The notes below the pieces were generated by a model. The model ran no database searches. It worked only from the letters and a program-made list of their open reading frames with translations, and had not been told where the DNA came from. Shown here one piece after another: positions 24,665 to 31,271 of a stretch of DNA of 64,000 nucleotides (positions are counted from its first letter, which is position 1; every line of letters begins with the position of its first letter). Source of the stretch: an uncultured Ruminococcus sp. (GTDB lineage: Bacteria > Bacillota > Clostridia > Lachnospirales > Lachnospiraceae); the NCBI GenBank assembly GCA_900066355.1, contig FMEL01000019.1, positions 1 through 64,000 on the forward strand, in the 5' to 3' direction. The translations under genes were made by a program, and so were the position numbers.

Positions 24665-25922
24665 CTGTAAGCTAATTTTAGAACATGATCCTCTGTTAAA
24701 AGATGTATTCCGGCACAATATTTTGACTGAGCAGACAGACATTGTAAAACCCGTGTGGTGGGAACGGATAAGCCCGGCATTCACAGATATGGATTTGAAC
24801 TATATTATGCTTTATTTGGAAGAGACTTACGGTCTGACGATGGATAAGATTGTGCAGAAAAGTATTGTCCATCAGGCAGATCGGAACAAATATCACCCTG
24901 TCCGGGATTATTTGAACAGTCTGCAATGGGATGGGCAGGAACGTATCCGCTATGTGCTGCATCATTTTCTTGGTGCACCTGTGGATGAGTTGACCTATGA
25001 AAGTATGAAAATGTTTTTGCTGGGAGCTATTGCCCGTGCGTTCCGCCCCGGAATTAAGTTTGAATATATGCTCTGTCTGGTCGGGGGTCAGGGCGTGGGA
25101 AAATCTACATTTTTTCGTTTCATGGCAGTAAAGGATGACTGGTTCACTGATGACATCGGCAAACTGGATTCGGAAAAAGTTTATTGTCAGCTTCGTGGTC
25201 ATTGGATGATTGAAATGTCTGAAATGGTCGCAACGGCACGCTCTAAGAGTATTGAGGAAACAAAGAGCTTTCTGAGCAGGCAGAAAGAGACTTATCGGGA
25301 TTCTTATGCAGTATATGCTCTTGATCGTCCGAGGCAATGTGTATTTGGAGGAACATCCAATATTAAGCGATTCCTGCCGTTTGACCGTACCGGAAATCGA
25401 AGATTCGTTCCGGTTCAGACGAACCGGGCAGAGATGGAGGTTCATATCCTCGAAAATGAGAAGGAATCCAGACAGTATATTGATCAGGTGTGGGCGGAAG
25501 CAATGATGTTGTACCGTAATGGAAATTTTAAACTGGCGTTTTCAAAGGAAACAGAAACACAGCTTGATAAACTGCGGCAGGAGTTCATGGCGGATGATAC
25601 GGAAGCCGGAATGATACAGGCATGGCTGGATGAACATGAAGACAGAAAAGTCTGTTCATTGATGCTTTTTAAAGAGGCACTGGACAATCCTTATGTAAAG
25701 CCGAAGAAGGCGGAGACAGACCGCATCTGTGAAATCATGAATACAAGCATTGTGGGTTGGAAACAGGGGACGATGACAAGATTCAAGGATTACGGTACAC
25801 AGCGTTCGTGGGTATGTGTAAACGAAAACTGTAAACGAGACGCAAAAGACTTAAAAAATGAAAATGACTGGCATCCGATTACTGAGAAGGAAGCCCGGCA
25901 GGTGGAGTTACCTTTCCAGTAA
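24516..25922 (+). CDS. VapE-family ATPase/helicase-like replication protein
   Basis: A 468-residue virulence-associated protein E family member. The P-loop is GGQGVGKSTFF near residue 200, followed by WFTDDIGKLDSEK, the Walker B/sensor region MIEMSEM, and an arginine-rich finger region (RFLPFDRTGNRRF). These SF3-like ATPases are replication proteins of phage satellites and integrative elements. The TTG start at 24516 is supported by an ideal AAGGAGGTGA at 24500-24509, inside the preceding primase gene. The 3' end carries the first two of eight GTTTAC/GTAAAC hexamers, a possible origin. Confidence 0.85.
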   Translation: MNREFQTLSPQTRQELCEVMDIMETELTVEEIREQLEMTQKGAVKNNRHNCKLILEHDPLLKDVFRHNILTEQTDIVKPVWWERISPAFTDMDLNYIMLYLEETYGLTMDKIVQKSIVHQADRNKYHPVRDYLNSLQWDGQERIRYVLHHFLGAPVDELTYESMKMFLLGAIARAFRPGIKFEYMLCLVGGQGVGKSTFFRFMAVKDDWFTDDIGKLDSEKVYCQLRGHWMIEMSEMVATARSKSIEETKSFLSRQKETYRDSYAVYALDRPRQCVFGGTSNIKRFLPFDRTGNRRFVPVQTNRAEMEVHILENEKESRQYIDQVWAEAMMLYRNGNFKLAFSKETETQLDKLRQEFMADDTEAGMIQAWLDEHEDRKVCSLMLFKEALDNPYVKPKKAETDRICEIMNTSIVGWKQGTMTRFKDYGTQRSWVCVNENCKRDAKDLKNENDWHPITEKEARQVELPFQ

Positions 25923-26104
25923 AATGCCAGTCAGGTTTACGGTAGTTGGCGTGTTGTTTACACTTTTTTCTATGGATATTGCTTTGACTTGTAGAATTTG
26001 TAAACAGTAAACAGATATATAAGAGTAATTTGGTATTGAGGAAAGAAAACTGAAAAAACAAAAAGAATTAGATTTTTTGGAGTTTGTTTACAGCGGTGGT
26101 TTAC
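25818..26104. repeat. Cluster of eight GTTTAC/GTAAAC hexamers (candidate origin iterons)
   Basis: Copies at 25818, 25831, 25935, 25956, 26000, 26007, 26086 and 26099, in both orientations, most within the wider pattern TGTTTACA. About 0.14 copies would be expected by chance in this length at even base composition. The cluster spans the 3' end of the VapE-type gene and the 307-nt gene-free stretch after it, the position where phage-satellite origins lie relative to their replication gene. Confidence 0.6.
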
Positions 26105-26229
26105 AACAGGGATGCCCCTTTGACCGGCATCTATTTAAGTTGAACAGGAATGGCATTTGGCAGGACTATTTCAAAAAACATTTTCATAGTTATGGACAAA
26201 GACATACGGGAGGAGGTGGAAATTCCGCT

Positions 26230-26406
26230 ATGAAAAAGAGAAAACTTAATTATCGATTCCATAATCCAAACACTGCGGAAGTAACCGCCGACTATCTGTT
26301 AAAGATATTGATTGAAGCAAATGCAAGTAAGGTGGAACAGGCAATACAAGAAGCAGCGAATGAGCTTCCCGAGCAGATGAATGGTACAGAAGGGCACTCT
26401 ACATAG
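26230..26406 (+). CDS. Small conserved mobile-element protein of unknown function
   Basis: A 58-residue protein (KKRKLNYRFHNPN, then ADYLLKILIEANASKVEQAI). I recall similar small proteins beside Clostridia recombinase genes but know no function. The start at 26230 follows GGAGGAGGTGG. A longer in-frame reading from 26077 lacks a ribosome site and family-like sequence. The stop codon lies within the 5' arm of a terminator. Confidence 0.7.
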   Translation: MKKRKLNYRFHNPNTAEVTADYLLKILIEANASKVEQAIQEAANELPEQMNGTEGHST

Positions 26407-26424
26407 GAATGTAGGGTGTCTTTT
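26393..26424 (+). terminator. Terminator ending the replication/mobilisation unit
   Basis: GGCACTCTACAT pairs with ATGTAGGGTGTC, then TTTT. The stop codon of the small gene lies just after the 5' arm. Confidence 0.75.
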
Positions 26425-26493
26425 GAGCTGTGTGTGGAGAGAGGAATAAAAGTGTCATAAAGAAAAACAAGGGTAGATATAGACAAATAAATT

Positions 26494-26502
26494 TGATATA
26501 AT
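26494..26502 (+). promoter_or_regulatory. Extended -10 promoter of the sce7726 cassette
   Basis: TGA-TATAAT at 26494-26502, 31 nt before the first start codon. No good -35 is seen, as is usual for extended -10 promoters. Confidence 0.6.
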
Positions 26503-26533
26503 TAACCTGATAAAGTATACGGAGGTGAAAAGT

Positions 26534-27394
26534 ATGGAAAAGAACAAATTAAATATTTTGAATAAAATTTTTTCTCGTAGTACTTTTCGCAACTGTTTTG
26601 ATAATGGATATGATAAAACATACAGTCAAGTTGTTAGAAGATACGTCGATAATGGTACAGGAAAGCAAAATTCAGAATTGATAAGTCAAATTTATAATGT
26701 ATTAAGAGAAGGTTATAGAAACGAATATTATTATAAAAATACATTGTTGAATAAATTATTATTAGGCATACATAGTGTGAATACGACAACCGCATTAACG
26801 GAAATTCCTATTGCAAAGTCTAAAGCAGATTTTGTTTTGATTAATGGTAAAGCAGTTGTGTATGAAATAAAAACGGAATTGGATAATTTTGATAGATTGG
26901 AAAATCAAATAAATGATTATTATAAGGCATTTGATCATGTAGCGGTTGTTACTTGCAAAGAAAATCTTCAGGTATTGAAGAAAAAGATAGAAATGATTGG
27001 AAAACCTGTTGGTATTTACATTTTGCAAAAACGTGGAACTATAACAACAATACAAAAGCCACAGGCATATAGCGTAGAGTTAGATGCTGAAATTCTTTTT
27101 AAGATATTGAGAAAACAAGAATACGAAGAAATCCTTTTTAATAAATATAAACATTTGCCGGATGTTTCAGAATTTAAATACTATTCAGAGTGTAAAAAAA
27201 TGTTTTTAGAGATACCATTAGAAGAAGCATATTTATCAGTTTTGAAGCTTTTAAAAAAGAGAAGTCAAATTATAAAAGACGAATTTAGTAAGATTCCTTA
27301 TGAACTAAAATTTTTGGCATATTTTATGAATTTGAAATCTGATGATTATAAAAAGATAACGAAATTTTTGAATGAATCCTATGGAGGTGTGTAA
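26534..27394 (+). CDS. sce7726-family protein (nuclease-like fold suspected)
   Basis: A 286-residue protein of the sce7726 family, first gene of a three-gene AT-rich cassette. Residues about 90-125 read ADFVLINGKAVVYEIKTELDN, an Asp followed by Glu-x-Lys spaced as in PD-(D/E)xK nucleases, with a following helix. This suggests a restriction-like nuclease core, which is inference. The start at 26534 is taken because GGAGGTG lies 6 nt upstream, and a GTG at 26525 is inside that ribosome site. It is followed after 1 nt by sce7725, its regular partner. Codon use is much more AT-rich than the flanking chromosome, pointing to separate acquisition. Confidence 0.7.
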   Translation: MEKNKLNILNKIFSRSTFRNCFDNGYDKTYSQVVRRYVDNGTGKQNSELISQIYNVLREGYRNEYYYKNTLLNKLLLGIHSVNTTTALTEIPIAKSKADFVLINGKAVVYEIKTELDNFDRLENQINDYYKAFDHVAVVTCKENLQVLKKKIEMIGKPVGIYILQKRGTITTIQKPQAYSVELDAEILFKILRKQEYEEILFNKYKHLPDVSEFKYYSECKKMFLEIPLEEAYLSVLKLLKKRSQIIKDEFSKIPYELKFLAYFMNLKSDDYKKITKFLNESYGGV

Positions 27395-27395
27395 A

Positions 27396-28328
27396 ATGTA
27401 TTTTCCGTATTTACGTGGAAGACAATTTGAGTTAATTGCTTTGCGAGAATTGCTGGAAGGAAAACGTATTAGCGAAAAAGTTATTCCGATAATAGAACCG
27501 GTGAAACCATCTTCAACATTATTAAAAACATTAGAAACATTTGTTAAAAATGATAGAGAAATTGCGGTAGTATTTAATCCAACAGTGGGGGATTTCGCAA
27601 AAAAGTTGAAGGAAATGCGTGAAGAAGATTCCAAGGTTGCTAATGAATTGTATGATTTACTAACCCAAAATGATAAAGTGATTAAGTCTTATATCATGGA
27701 TCGTGGTATTTTATCTGAAATAAAAAGTGAAGCATCTAAGAATAAATATCTTATTATAAATTTGAATAGGGATTGCTTGGATGACTTTTTGGATGCATAC
27801 GAAGATACATTACCACGATTTACGTTAATTCCGGATGATAGAGCTTTTAGACGAGTAATTCCAGATTCAAAAGTTTTATTTGAAGATAACTTTAATAAGC
27901 AATCCAGAAATATTGATTATATAGACAATCAGGATGAATTCTTTTCAGATAGTCATTTATATTATCAGAATGAAAATTATGTTGGATTTGCAGATTATTC
28001 TGTTGTTGGAGAAGAATTTAATGAATCAGGATTTGCTCCGGTTGCAGTAGCGATTCATGTTGTTTATTTTGATAAAAAAAAGGAATTGCGGATACATCAT
28101 TTTGTTTCTGATTCAAATGAGGGAATCGAAGACCCGGGTGGAAAATTTGGTGAAGCACTGGAAAAATTAGTTTACTGGTGTGACGAAAATAATGTACAGA
28201 ATACATTAGGTTTACAAGGGTTTTATGATTGTTATAGTTCTGGAAAATATCCAGGTTTAGGAACAGTTAAGAAATATTCTATTATGCATCATATTGAGTT
28301 GGTCAGCAATTTCTTGGGAGGAAAATAA
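27396..28328 (+). CDS. sce7725-family protein
   Basis: A 310-residue protein of the sce7725 family, which occurs beside sce7726. Landmarks are the N-terminal YFPYLRGRQFELIALREL and IIPIIEPVKPSS, resembling phage 'beta protein'-like families, and a central PRFTLIPDDR. No catalytic motif is recognised. The start at 27396 follows GGAGGTGTG. The next gene starts 2 nt after the stop, so the three genes form a tight operon. Function is unknown. A role in phage defence or in neutralising the downstream RES toxin is inference from context. Confidence 0.7.
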   Translation: MYFPYLRGRQFELIALRELLEGKRISEKVIPIIEPVKPSSTLLKTLETFVKNDREIAVVFNPTVGDFAKKLKEMREEDSKVANELYDLLTQNDKVIKSYIMDRGILSEIKSEASKNKYLIINLNRDCLDDFLDAYEDTLPRFTLIPDDRAFRRVIPDSKVLFEDNFNKQSRNIDYIDNQDEFFSDSHLYYQNENYVGFADYSVVGEEFNESGFAPVAVAIHVVYFDKKKELRIHHFVSDSNEGIEDPGGKFGEALEKLVYWCDENNVQNTLGLQGFYDCYSSGKYPGLGTVKKYSIMHHIELVSNFLGGK

Positions 28329-28330
28329 TA

Positions 28331-29413
28331 ATGCAGATTGGATTAGAATGCTTTTTGGATGAGCAGCTCAGTTCAATGATTGCAAGTGAAAATCGACATG
28401 GTGATTGCGAAATCCAACATAAAACGGATTGTATTATTTATGATACGGAAGAAGATCATTATTTAGAAGAGTATCTGGAAGAAATTATGGATGCTTTTAC
28501 GGTAGCTAAACATCTTAAAGTTGCCGAGTCAGATGTAAGGGCAGATTATTTAAAGAATTTTTTGAGTAAATGGAAAGTGTTTTCTGTTACAGGGGACGAT
28601 ATACAGCAGATCATTACAGCTATTTGTAGTGAACGGTATCAAGATGAACCAGAGTTATTTGACAAGAAGGTTACAATACGAGAATTCTTTTCGGCGGATA
28701 CAATGGAACAACAATGTATCCTAAAAACTTATAATTGGGATGATTTTTGTTATAATATCAAGCATGTAAATAGATTTCATTCTCAGCAAGTTAATTTTGA
28801 TCAATTAGAGAATTTGTTAAAAAACATGGTCATTGATATTCCGAAAGGTACTTTAAAATTATTTCGTTCAAGAATATGCGATGAGGATAGTTATACTTCT
28901 GGATATTCTACGAGAAAAATGGGAGTGCCACCAGTAGCATTAACAACGGCTGGACGAACAAATTCAGAAGGTATTCAATGCTTGTATCTGGCAGGTGATG
29001 AGGAAACCACCTTTCATGAAGTAAGAGCAAGGGATTATGATCATGTATCTGTCGGAGAGTTTATTCAAACAAAAGATTTGCGAATAGTGGATTTGAGTTT
29101 GTTTGATAAAATAGGTCCTTTTTCTATCCCTGATTTTGATATGACATGGTTTGCAATTAACATTGAAATCATTCGAAAAATTGGAGATGAGGTTGCAAAA
29201 CCGATGCGACGATTTGACCGTGCATTGGATTATGTGCCAACGCAGTATATTTGTGATTATATCAAGCACTTAGGATATGATGGAATAAAATTTAAAAGTA
29301 CGTTGGTTGATGGTGGAACAAATTATGCTATTTTTAATGAAAAGAAATTTGAATGTACGAATGTAAAGGTTGTTCAAATAGGAAACATTGATTATAATTG
29401 GAGTCCATTATAA
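28331..29413 (+). CDS. RES-domain protein (probable NAD-degrading toxin) with HEPN/RES N-terminal region
   Basis: A 360-residue protein. The C-terminal half is a RES domain: LFRSR near residue 178, the AGRTNSEGIQCLYLA segment, TTFHEVRA with the conserved Glu, and DGGTNYAIF with the conserved Asn. RES toxins of the ParT/MbcT type degrade or transfer NAD and stop growth. The N-terminal 160 residues are an acidic helical domain found in front of some RES domains. Usual RES partners are Xre-type antitoxins, and none is here. Instead the gene is coupled to sce7726 and sce7725. It ends at a terminator at 29428. Confidence 0.75.
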   Translation: MQIGLECFLDEQLSSMIASENRHGDCEIQHKTDCIIYDTEEDHYLEEYLEEIMDAFTVAKHLKVAESDVRADYLKNFLSKWKVFSVTGDDIQQIITAICSERYQDEPELFDKKVTIREFFSADTMEQQCILKTYNWDDFCYNIKHVNRFHSQQVNFDQLENLLKNMVIDIPKGTLKLFRSRICDEDSYTSGYSTRKMGVPPVALTTAGRTNSEGIQCLYLAGDEETTFHEVRARDYDHVSVGEFIQTKDLRIVDLSLFDKIGPFSIPDFDMTWFAINIEIIRKIGDEVAKPMRRFDRALDYVPTQYICDYIKHLGYDGIKFKSTLVDGGTNYAIFNEKKFECTNVKVVQIGNIDYNWSPL

Positions 29414-29427
29414 GTATAAGGTTAAAG

Positions 29428-29464
29428 GCAAGGGAAAATGTGAAAGTTATCTCTTGCTTTTTTT
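29428..29464 (+). terminator. Terminator after the RES gene
   Basis: GCAAGGGA pairs with TCTCTTGC (one G-T), then seven T. Confidence 0.82.
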
Positions 29465-29481
29465 ACTTGTTTTGCTATAAT
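29454..29481 (+). promoter_or_regulatory. Probable sigma-A promoter of the serine recombinase
   Basis: TTGCTT (29454-29459), 16-nt spacer, TATAAT (29476-29481). It overlaps the preceding terminator. No sigma-E or sigma-K consensus was found in the 70 nt before the gene. Confidence 0.55.
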
Positions 29482-29526
29482 AAAGTTGTAACAGAACGAC
29501 TTAAATATAACAGAAAGGCACTGAAT

Positions 29527-31062
29527 ATGAATATAGCAGCTTACTGCCGTGTCTCCACTGATAAAGCCGACCAGCTCAACAGTCTGGAAGCTCAAAAGCA
29601 ATTTTTCTCTGAGTACACCCAGCGTACTGGTGACAACTTAGTTAGATTATATGCAGATGAGGGTATTTCAGGCACGAAAATAAAAAATCGAAAAGAATTT
29701 TTACGCATGATGGCTGATGCTGAACATGGACTATTTGATATGGTAGTAGTAAAGGACATCTCTCGCTTTGCCAGAAATACTGTAGACCTTCTGCAGAATG
29801 TCCGCAAACTGAAAGCATTAGGAATCGAGACACAGTTTTTGACGGCCAACATGACCAGCATGGGAAACAGTGAATTTGTTCTGACAATCTTCGGTGCATT
29901 GGCGCAGGAAGAAAGTGCCAATACTTCAAAGCGTGTGAAATTCGGCAAGAAAATGAATGCTGAAAAAGGACGAGTTCCGAATATTGTGTACGGATATGAT
30001 AAAACCATTGGAGATTACTTTAATTTGGCAATCAACGAGGAAGAAGCAGCTGTTATCAGGCAGATTTATAAATGGTATATCGAAGAAGGATATGGTGCCG
30101 CCAAGATTGCAAACATGCTGAATGCGAAAGGTATCCGAACAAAGCGTAATTGTCAGTGGAGCCAGAATGCGACGTGCCGGATTTTAACGAATGAACTTTA
30201 TACCGGAAAAATTATCAACGGCAAGCAGGAAGTAGCTGACTTCCTGACTGGACAGAGAACGGAAAAAGACGAGACGGAGTGGATGGTAACAGAACGTCCG
30301 GAACTGCGGATTATTGAGCCGGAAATGTATGAAAAGGCACAGGAGATTTTGGAGTGCAGAAGCAAGACTTTTAAATTAACAAAGGAACGGCAGAGCAATA
30401 AGTATTTGTTTTCTACTCTGATTAAATGTAAGGAATGTGGCTGGTCATTTCGACGAACTGTTCGTACTTATAAGAATACTTATATTCGCTGGGTATGTTC
30501 CGGTCATAATGGACGTGGGGCGGATAGCTGCCCGAATGCTCAGACAGTGGACGAGGAAGAGTTGATTGAAGTTCTGTCCGAATACTTTTCCGAGCTGCTG
30601 AAAGCAAAGAAAAATGTAATTCGTCACGTAACAGGCGAATTCCAGAGGGTTTACAAAGCCAAGGATGAGAACCTGAATTACGAAAAGGAATTGAACGCAC
30701 AGCTTCACAAGCTTAAAAAAATGCGTCAGAAATACATGGATATGTACACCGATGACCTCATTACACGTGAGGAACTGAATGAAAAAATCGGCGGCACAAA
30801 ACAGGAAATCGAGCGTCTGGAGAATGAGTTGAAAATGGTTGCTTATCACCTGACAAAAGGTGAACAACTGGAAACAATCTTGAATCGCACGTTTAAAGAG
30901 ATTGAAGATATTTCCGATGTTCACCAGATGACCAATGCACAGCTTAAACGGATTATCCAGAAAATTGAAGTAGACAAGGATGGTAACGTAGATATTTACT
31001 TACGAATCTTCGGTGATTTAGGCTTAGATGAAACCGTTCTAATTAGTGACAACCAAACATAA
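29527..31062 (+). CDS. Large serine recombinase of the spoIIID element
   Basis: A 511-residue site-specific recombinase. The N-terminal resolvase domain has YCRVSTDKADQ (catalytic Ser10) and VVKDISRFARN. The recombinase domain holds INEEEAAVIRQIY and YGAAKIANMLN. The zinc ribbon is CKECGWSF ... CSGHNGRGADSC, and a coiled coil follows near residues 385-440. Size matches skin-type SpoIVCA and transposon TndX-type enzymes. The start at 29527 gives MNIAAYCRVS after AGAAAGG. The stop TAA (31060-31062) spans attR: its last bases belong to the spoIIID codon AAA. In the excised circle the frame continues 14 codons through attP (ending FVWVIE) and stops at 17505-17507, so the protein differs between integrated and circular states. 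Confidence 0.93.
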   Translation: MNIAAYCRVSTDKADQLNSLEAQKQFFSEYTQRTGDNLVRLYADEGISGTKIKNRKEFLRMMADAEHGLFDMVVVKDISRFARNTVDLLQNVRKLKALGIETQFLTANMTSMGNSEFVLTIFGALAQEESANTSKRVKFGKKMNAEKGRVPNIVYGYDKTIGDYFNLAINEEEAAVIRQIYKWYIEEGYGAAKIANMLNAKGIRTKRNCQWSQNATCRILTNELYTGKIINGKQEVADFLTGQRTEKDETEWMVTERPELRIIEPEMYEKAQEILECRSKTFKLTKERQSNKYLFSTLIKCKECGWSFRRTVRTYKNTYIRWVCSGHNGRGADSCPNAQTVDEEELIEVLSEYFSELLKAKKNVIRHVTGEFQRVYKAKDENLNYEKELNAQLHKLKKMRQKYMDMYTDDLITREELNEKIGGTKQEIERLENELKMVAYHLTKGEQLETILNRTFKEIEDISDVHQMTNAQLKRIIQKIEVDKDGNVDIYLRIFGDLGLDETVLISDNQT

Positions 31063-31082
31063 AGATGTCACAGACCGGCTAA
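31034..31082 (+). other. attR of the spoIIID element
   Basis: Element-side arm 31034-31055, core ACATA 31057-31061, then spoIIID codons from Lys39 onward. The arm is the left half of the attP dyad completed by 17465-17486. The dyad centre in the joined circle is the dinucleotide CA inside ACATA. Confidence 0.85.
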
Positions 31083-31201
31083 GCGAAATCAATCCCGGCC
31101 TTGCGGGGGAAGCCCGTAAGATTCTAGACGTCAATAAGGAAGAACGCCACATCCGTGGCGGACTTGCTACCCGGGAGAAGTACCTTCATATGCAGCATTG
31201 A
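31061..31201 (+). CDS. spoIIID: spoIIID, 3' part (interrupted sporulation regulator)
   Basis: Translation in the frame of codon AAA at 31061 gives KDVTDRLSEINPGLA, EARKILDVNKEERHIRGG and ATREKYLHM to a TGA at 31199-31201. That is the conserved second half of SpoIIID including the basic C-terminal region needed for DNA binding. It has no start codon or ribosome site of its own here. Joined to 17350-17463 it makes an 84-codon gene, the size usual for clostridial SpoIIID. All 46 codons are intact, without stops or shifts. Confidence 0.9.
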   Translation, partial: KDVTDRLSEINPGLAGEARKILDVNKEERHIRGGLATREKYLHMQH

Positions 31202-31240
31202 ACCAGCGGACGTACCCCGGCGCCTCCTCGATATGCAATG

Positions 31241-31271
31241 AAAAAAGAAGCAGCTGGATCACAGCTGCTTC
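31241..31271 (-). terminator. Terminator of the CobD-like gene
   Basis: GAAGCAGCTG and CAGCTGCTTC pair around a 5-nt loop. On the minus strand the stem is followed by six T (31241-31246). The stop codon of the minus-strand gene is inside the stem. The same hairpin may also end the spoIIID transcript. Confidence 0.85.

Larger units (their letters stand above)
17464..31060 (+). mobile_element. 13,597-bp serine-recombinase element inserted in spoIIID
   Basis: Boundaries are set by the two halves of spoIIID and the shared ACATA core. Contents in order: tnpV, blaI/M56/winged-helix genes, a DUF6076-like gene on the opposite strand, a small HTH gene, a MobV-like relaxase, CHC2 primase, VapE-type ATPase, an iteron-like hexamer cluster, a small conserved gene, a sce7726/sce7725/RES cassette, and a serine recombinase whose 3' end forms the right boundary. 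tnpV at one end and the recombinase at the other become neighbours in the circular form, as tnpX-tnpV are in Tn4451-type transposons. The relaxase makes it potentially mobilisable. No conjugation machinery is present, so it is an integrative mobilizable element by content. Confidence 0.9.

Noticed and set aside
26077..26229. N-terminal extension of the small gene at 26230
   Set aside because: No ribosome site at 26077, and the extension overlaps the GTTTAC repeat cluster; a strong site precedes 26230.
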